Positions 27,701 through 32,866 of a DNA stretch of 32,866 bases are shown in pieces. Both the position numbers and the translations under genes were made by a program. The notes beneath the pieces were generated by a model. It was not told where the DNA came from. It saw only the letters and a list, made by a program, of their open reading frames with translations, and ran no database searches. The first letter of the stretch is position 1, and every line of letters starts with the position of its first letter. Location: the NCBI RefSeq assembly GCF_003003845.1, contig NZ_PVWO01000013.1:1-32866 (forward strand), in the 5' to 3' direction. This stretch comes from Chamaesiphon polymorphus CCALA 037 (GTDB lineage Bacteria > Cyanobacteriota > Cyanobacteriia > Cyanobacteriales > Chamaesiphonaceae).

Positions 27701-29056
27701 TTATTTTTTACCAAAAAGTGCCTTAGCTTTACCCCCAACAGATCCAACTTTACCCCCAATGGCTTTAGCTATTTTCGCGCCGTCACTCGTACCCCCAGCT
27801 TTAGCTGCAATCCCTGCTTTAACTGCTTTCCCAATACCCCCTGCTGCACCCCCCGCTGCCGATCCTGCGGCACTAATTGGAGCTGTCGCCAATCCTTCAG
27901 CAACGGCAATCATCGAGCCTTTGGCAAAGATAAAGGTGATGAATGGTGCAAATATCGCAGATAGCATGGCAAGTACGTAACCCAATCCCCCCAACCTGCC
28001 TGCAACAGTGGCAATTAACGCTAACACGATGGCAAAACAAATCTTGGCATTGCATAGTGCCCAAAACTGTGAAAACCAATCCACCATAGCTTTTTCATCA
28101 GCGACTCCCATTGCTAAAGCTAGGGGTAATAAATAAAATGATAAAATCGCCGCAAGTTCGAGTCCCCAGTAAAACATGATCGTGATGCACTTGAGCACCA
28201 GCGAAATTAGTTCGTCTCCCATTTTTGCAAAAGCCGCTCCAGGGTCGGAGATACCACTCGCAACGGCGGACGCAGTATTTATCAGACCATCTAGTACGTT
28301 ACCGCCAGCGTTATTGCCATTAACTCCAGCCCCACTTGCCGCAGCTTGCTGCTGGGCGATTTGAGATACCATTGCTTGTGAATATTGAATGATTGCCGGA
28401 TCTGTAACATTAGCATCGTTGATAGTTTGTGCTAGTGTAGCTGCCGCAGTTGCCGCACAAGTAAGTTGAGCTGACTGACCACCCGAAGCATTTGTTGTAT
28501 TGGGCTTGAGCCGACAGAGATTGAGAGATGCTAAAAATTGCTTGACGGCTGATTGTCCGATTGCAGAATTACTATTTGGATCGAGTGGTGCATTCGTAAT
28601 CCCCGCCGCTTGTGATGCGGCAGAATCTGCCTGCATGTCCGCACCCACATTTTCAATAATGGTGATGCCAAAGCCCTGCGTCAAACCTCTGAGGGCATAA
28701 GTCGCTTTTTTAGCTGGGGCACCACTTTGAGATAGTAAAATGATGAATAATAAAGGCATCATTAACTTCTGAATAACTTGCCAAGGTTGCATTTCGGCGT
28801 TTAATGAGTACTCCTCATAAAGCTTGTAGCATCGCCAAGCTAGAAAAATAAATGCCAAACCGATACTAAATCCAGCAATTCGACCAAAGACACCGCTACT
28901 GTTATAAAGAACTGCCCACATCGCGTTGGTAGAATCAGCCGCATCCTTCGCTGCATTTGCTGCTGCTGTTGCAATACCACCATTTGCAGCACTTGAAGGA
29001 GGACTTGCAGCCGCAACAAAATATAGATTAGGAGTGATGAGTGAAGTTAAATTCAT
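27701..29056 (-). CDS. VirB6/TrbL-like polytopic membrane protein
   Basis: 451 aa with multiple hydrophobic segments and a Gly/Ala/Lys-rich C-terminal tail (AAGGIGKAVKAGIAAKAGGTSDGAKIAKAIGGKVGSVGGKAKALFGKK). Confidence 0.7.
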   Translation of the reverse strand: MNLTSLITPNLYFVAAASPPSSAANGGIATAAANAAKDAADSTNAMWAVLYNSSGVFGRIAGFSIGLAFIFLAWRCYKLYEEYSLNAEMQPWQVIQKLMMPLLFIILLSQSGAPAKKATYALRGLTQGFGITIIENVGADMQADSAASQAAGITNAPLDPNSNSAIGQSAVKQFLASLNLCRLKPNTTNASGGQSAQLTCAATAAATLAQTINDANVTDPAIIQYSQAMVSQIAQQQAAASGAGVNGNNAGGNVLDGLINTASAVASGISDPGAAFAKMGDELISLVLKCITIMFYWGLELAAILSFYLLPLALAMGVADEKAMVDWFSQFWALCNAKICFAIVLALIATVAGRLGGLGYVLAMLSAIFAPFITFIFAKGSMIAVAEGLATAPISAAGSAAGGAAGGIGKAVKAGIAAKAGGTSDGAKIAKAIGGKVGSVGGKAKALFGKK

Positions 29057-29128
29057 TTTTGAATATTGTTAAAATTTTAAATATGAGTGAAGCAGAAATC
29101 CCAATTATTTCTGCTTCACTCTTCTAGA

Positions 29129-30433
29129 TTATGGTTGTCGCTTCACCCTGGAAATTCCGCCGATATAAGCATCAAGATAAACATTGCGTTTTCCATAAGC
29201 GATGCTAGCATCTGCTTCGCCAAGTGCAATTTTTCGTTGAAGATCTTGACTCTCAGATGTTTGTTGTAATAACTGCGCTTGAACGACACCTTGCTTACTA
29301 GCTGTGTCCAAGATCGAATCATTTTGATGAACGATACCTGTCGCCACAGACTTCAAATTTTGAATTGCAGTTAAGGAATCATCTTCAGAAGTCTGTGCGA
29401 GATTATCTGAATTTTTAACTACATTGTTAGAGTCAGATAGCTTATTGATAGTATCGTTTGTTGCGTCCTTGCCGAGGAAAGTACCCGCTACGATCGTGCC
29501 GTTTTCAGTAGTAGGATTAGAACCACTCGAAAGTGAAACATTCGGCGAATTATTAACATCCACAGCAATTTGAGCAGCTCGTCGAGCCTCAGCCGCCTTG
29601 TTGTTTGCGTCTACTAAAGCTGCGACATTAGATGAACTCGCTGGTGAAACAATCTGGCGTTCTGCTGCTGTAGTAGATGCTGGCGGCGCGGTTGAAGCTG
29701 TGCCTCCGAACAACCCAGCCAAACCAGGAAACGCGGTCTGAAACCATGTTGTTGCTTTCTTAACCGCCCAATCGGTAGCTGCTTGTTTTGCGGAATCCGT
29801 ATACTGTTTTGCAGTTGCTTCAGCCGATGCCTGTAAGGTTGAAGTAATATTCCCAAACGATGCAAATGTAGTTTGGGGATTTGCCGCACAACTGGCAGGG
29901 TTGGCAACACACGGAGCCAAAGGATTGGCAAAGACGATCGGGGTGTAGCCAGCGGATGGTGTAACGGTAAAACTTGTTGAAGTAAAAGCATTGGGATTGC
30001 TGGAACTGACTGCAAGTGACGGTAATGCTGGCAGTGCTATTCCCGTTCCAACTTGGATAATATTCCCGTTTGCGCCGACAGTGTAAGAATTTCCATTCGC
30101 TCCAGTTAAGGTTGCCCCGCTCGGTAAAATTGGAGTCATACCGACAGTGGGACTAGCACCAATAGAGCCATCGATCGTTCCTCGAATGGGAGAATAACCG
30201 TTAGCATTAGTGCCATTAGCACCAATAGAGCCATCGATCGCATTAGGATAGTTAGAGTAACCTATAGTAGTACCATTAGCACCAACAGAGCCATCAATAG
30301 CCGTAGTTGCGGGAAGCCCTGTTAGCGGATCGATCGGAGCTAGCGTACCCCCAAGAGTAGCTGCCTGAGCGTGAGATGTCGATGCTAAGATCGCCCCCGC
30401 AATTGAAATCGCACTGAGAAACTTTAATTTCAT
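29129..30433 (-). CDS. secreted VirB5/TrbJ-like protein with N-terminal tandem repeat
   Basis: 434 aa; signal peptide (MKLKFLSAISIAGAILASTSHAQA), three (A/G)xIDGS(I/V)GA repeats, C-terminal helical region ending YLDAYIGGISRVKRQP; lies between virB4 and the virB6-like gene. Confidence 0.5.
   Translation of the reverse strand: MKLKFLSAISIAGAILASTSHAQAATLGGTLAPIDPLTGLPATTAIDGSVGANGTTIGYSNYPNAIDGSIGANGTNANGYSPIRGTIDGSIGASPTVGMTPILPSGATLTGANGNSYTVGANGNIIQVGTGIALPALPSLAVSSSNPNAFTSTSFTVTPSAGYTPIVFANPLAPCVANPASCAANPQTTFASFGNITSTLQASAEATAKQYTDSAKQAATDWAVKKATTWFQTAFPGLAGLFGGTASTAPPASTTAAERQIVSPASSSNVAALVDANNKAAEARRAAQIAVDVNNSPNVSLSSGSNPTTENGTIVAGTFLGKDATNDTINKLSDSNNVVKNSDNLAQTSEDDSLTAIQNLKSVATGIVHQNDSILDTASKQGVVQAQLLQQTSESQDLQRKIALGEADASIAYGKRNVYLDAYIGGISRVKRQP
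30156..30300. repeat. three in-frame ~60-nt tandem repeats in the VirB5-like ORF
   Basis: GCACCAATAGAGCCATCGATCG at 30156-30177 and 30219-30240; variant GCACCAACAGAGCCATCAATAG at 30279-30300 (63- and 60-nt spacing). Confidence 0.85.
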
Positions 30434-30441
30434 AGAAATTG

Positions 30442-32866
30442 TTAGGTTGGTAATAATTCTGTAGCGTATCGATGCAGCCCTAAAATGGGGTTCTCAGCCG
30501 CAGCCATTAACTCTTGTCGTCGTTTAACTTCAAGCGTATTGTTAACGACTGCTGCCAAGCTACCCGCGCTGGCATAAGCGCGGACGCGAGTGTAACTGCG
30601 TCCGTCGAGTAACAGCCAGTTCGAGTATCCCAATGCTTTGTTAGGCTTGAATGAATCAGTCATTGTGGGGGCAAGAATTTCTTCGGGAATGAAGAGAATG
30701 TCCCGAAATGCTTCCCTGACCTCCGGCTGAATCCGCCCAACTAATTTAATGTTGCAGTTACCTAAAATTCGATCGCCATCCGCACAACTTGCGATCGAAC
30801 CTGGTTCTTGAGCTGCGAGAATTACGCTGATTCCTGATTTACCGCCGTTGGCACAAAGCTTGCCAACTTGATTTGCCAGTGCTGGGAATTGAAGTAAAAT
30901 CGCGGCTTCATCCACAATCAATACAGACTTAACGTTGCTAAAAGCTCGTCGCAACACTGCCCCGAACATACACATCGATAGGATTGCCGCATCCTCAGCG
31001 TTATTTACCCCACGCATCGCCATCACAAATAACTTGCTGTCGGCTGAAAATGTTGAGGGACGCGACAAAGCTTTACCCACCCGACTAGTCAGCCAGTAAC
31101 GTAATTTTGTCACGACAAAATTTAGAGCCTCGATCTGTTCTGGCGACTGTTTGAGGGCGATTCGTTCGGGGGAGCAAAACTCGACAAAATGCTTGAGAGT
31201 TGGATACTTAGACCATTCTGGCGATCCGAGTCCAGCAATCCGCGCTGCTTTGATAGCCTGTTTAATTTCATAATCTTTATAAAATTTCGCCATCACTAAC
31301 GCCAAGATCGATCTCACGATATCGCCATTAACGCTGGTATTTTGAGCTGTGGTTCCCATCACCATTGAATAGAGAATTTCGAGTAAGAAGTCTTCATAGT
31401 CTAAGTGGCGACTATCCTGCTGTTCCTGAGATAGATGGTTGATATTTGGTAACTCAAACAGATTACATGCTTCCTTACCCACATCGAAGTAGGCTTCCCC
31501 TAGCAGCATGGTGTAATCCTTGAACGTGCTAGCATCCTCAGTGGGTGGGTAATCGACGATCGATACGGGCACATCGTTAAGCAAGAAGTCATTGACCATG
31601 CTAGTCATAACAACTGATTTACCCGATCGCTGAGTGGCCAACAACAGCATGTGGTGTTGGCTGTTAATCATGTCGAGAGCGATCGGTACGCCACCATCGT
31701 GAGAGATAAATTCAAATCCCGATTTATCGACAGTCGATACTTGCGATAACGGAATCGTCCCCAGGACGTATTCGCTAAAAATCCTACCCAGACGGTTATA
31801 GGGAAATTTGAGCAGCGGAGTCCAGCAAACTGGAAATGTCTGCGCCCAAGTCTTCCAGGTATAGGTGGTTTCGCGATTGAGGTTCGCAGGATAGAGAAAT
31901 AAGCTTTCTAAATAGTTACAGGCACGCTCTAACTTGTCTAATGAGTCGCGGTGAATTAAGAAGACTGTCGAACAAGATAGCGCGACATCGCCTCGGTGTA
32001 AGGTCGCACGAGCATCGATTGCTTCTTGGAGATCGATCGTTGCCGCTACCCCGACATCGCCATCTTCAGCAGCTTTACCCGCACGGAAGATTTGCTCTTT
32101 GGTGACATCTTTAAGCTGAGAGCGAACGAGCGTTTGATCGACTTTGGATAACTGCGTGATAATTTCAACGTCATTCACTAAATCCTGACTGAGCTTAGAC
32201 CAAAAGTAATTCAAACAATCCCTTTCGTCCTCCCATCCGTCGGGACGATCCAACATTGCCATGACTGCGGTAAATCTTTTCTTGACGTGTACCCAACGGT
32301 AATCAGCCGTTGGTAAAGATTCCTCACTATTGATGAGTAATGACAGAGCATGAATATCTGAAGTAATTTCCTCTTTAATCGACTCACGATCGAAAATCAA
32401 TTTCTGGGGGACGGGAATACATGGCTTGGTATTGAATCTGTCCCATAAATCCACCCATAGTTCTTGTGCTTGTAAAGGTCTGACGCTTAAACCCATCTTA
32501 TTGATAAAAATCTGTTCCCAGAGCAAGAAGGCATTAAAACTGGCTTCGAGAAACGCAAAAAACTCTTGAGACTTCTTAATCTTCTCTGCCCCAGAGAAAC
32601 TACCGAGATTTTTCAGTAACCCCTTAGTGATTTTCTCTACCCGATCGTCTTTAACATCAGCGTCGGGATCGTAAGTAAATGTCGCAAATACCCGCAAACT
32701 CTTCTGCTTCCGCAACCCCTTCACGCTCAGAACTTCTAGCCGCTTGAGTTCGGTCGTGGCAATATACTTGAGGATTGGATTGGTAGTATTACTCCCTTCC
32801 CGCTCAAAGAGTATAGAAAGAGGTACAATTACTAAATAAGGGGGAAAAGATGAATGAATCTGAGCC
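30442..32866 (-). CDS. virB4: VirB4/TraC-type T4SS ATPase, N-terminus beyond the right edge
   Basis: LLLATQRSGKSVVMTSMVNDFLLNDVPVSIVDYPP (Walker A), SVLIVDEAAILLQFPALANQVGKLCANGGKSGISVILAAQEPGSI (Walker B and downstream). The frame stays open from the listed start (32724) to the window end: AQIHSSFPPYLVIVPLSILFEREGSNTTNPILKYIATTELKRLEVLSVKGLRKQ... Confidence 0.88.
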   Translation of the reverse strand, partial: AQIHSSFPPYLVIVPLSILFEREGSNTTNPILKYIATTELKRLEVLSVKGLRKQKSLRVFATFTYDPDADVKDDRVEKITKGLLKNLGSFSGAEKIKKSQEFFAFLEASFNAFLLWEQIFINKMGLSVRPLQAQELWVDLWDRFNTKPCIPVPQKLIFDRESIKEEITSDIHALSLLINSEESLPTADYRWVHVKKRFTAVMAMLDRPDGWEDERDCLNYFWSKLSQDLVNDVEIITQLSKVDQTLVRSQLKDVTKEQIFRAGKAAEDGDVGVAATIDLQEAIDARATLHRGDVALSCSTVFLIHRDSLDKLERACNYLESLFLYPANLNRETTYTWKTWAQTFPVCWTPLLKFPYNRLGRIFSEYVLGTIPLSQVSTVDKSGFEFISHDGGVPIALDMINSQHHMLLLATQRSGKSVVMTSMVNDFLLNDVPVSIVDYPPTEDASTFKDYTMLLGEAYFDVGKEACNLFELPNINHLSQEQQDSRHLDYEDFLLEILYSMVMGTTAQNTSVNGDIVRSILALVMAKFYKDYEIKQAIKAARIAGLGSPEWSKYPTLKHFVEFCSPERIALKQSPEQIEALNFVVTKLRYWLTSRVGKALSRPSTFSADSKLFVMAMRGVNNAEDAAILSMCMFGAVLRRAFSNVKSVLIVDEAAILLQFPALANQVGKLCANGGKSGISVILAAQEPGSIASCADGDRILGNCNIKLVGRIQPEVREAFRDILFIPEEILAPTMTDSFKPNKALGYSNWLLLDGRSYTRVRAYASAGSLAAVVNNTLEVKRRQELMAAAENPILGLHRYATELLPT

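Noticed and set aside
29614-30015. 133-aa minus-strand alternative-frame ORF
   Set aside because: Out-of-frame shadow of the VirB5-like secreted protein; Leu/Gln/Pro-biased.
30156-30300. Possible CRISPR-like array
   Set aside because: Only three units, in frame within a coding sequence, spacers also repeat-derived; it is a protein tandem repeat.
1-32866. Very frequent CGATCG / GCGATCGC motifs as a special repeat system
   Set aside because: HIP1-type palindromes are a known genome-wide feature of many cyanobacteria.
1-32866. tRNA, rRNA or insertion-sequence transposase genes
   Set aside because: None recognised on either strand by eye; no transposase-like ORF in the track.

Overview
The window is probably cyanobacterial: it has several HIP1 octamers (GCGATCGC) and a very high CGATCG density. 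It looks like part of a conjugative plasmid or other integrative element. (1) Bases 2-20 are the 19-bp Tn5 mosaic end used in Nextera libraries, so the window starts at a contig edge with untrimmed adapter. (2) 21-1369 (-) is a truncated SNF2-type helicase ORF resembling DISARM DrmD; it is absent from the supplied ORF track. (3) 1.5-9.4 kb is an accessory region: a frameshifted FinO-like ORF, a NERD-nuclease/UvrD-like helicase next to a membrane-anchored PD-(D/E)XK-like protein, a GIY-YIG protein, a CoiA-like/GIY-YIG ORF interrupted in frame before an HTH tail, and a dispersed iteron/operator-like repeat family. (4) 9.5 kb to the right edge is a >23 kb, entirely minus-strand gene run encoding a VirB/VirD4-type T4SS (VirB4, VirB5-, VirB6-, VirB8-, VirB9- and VirB10-like proteins, VirD4). 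Joined to it are a Ycf46-like AAA ATPase, a DUF192 protein, a ParA-like P-loop protein and a 1885-aa protein. The main hunting result is that 1885-aa ORF. Its N-terminal third has motif-level resemblance to two-barrel (RdRP/QDE-1/YonO-like) RNA polymerases, including a DYDGD motif preceded by an RSP motif, and its C-terminus looks like a Rossmannoid/SLOG-type domain. All homology statements are from reading the proteins by eye; no searches were run.
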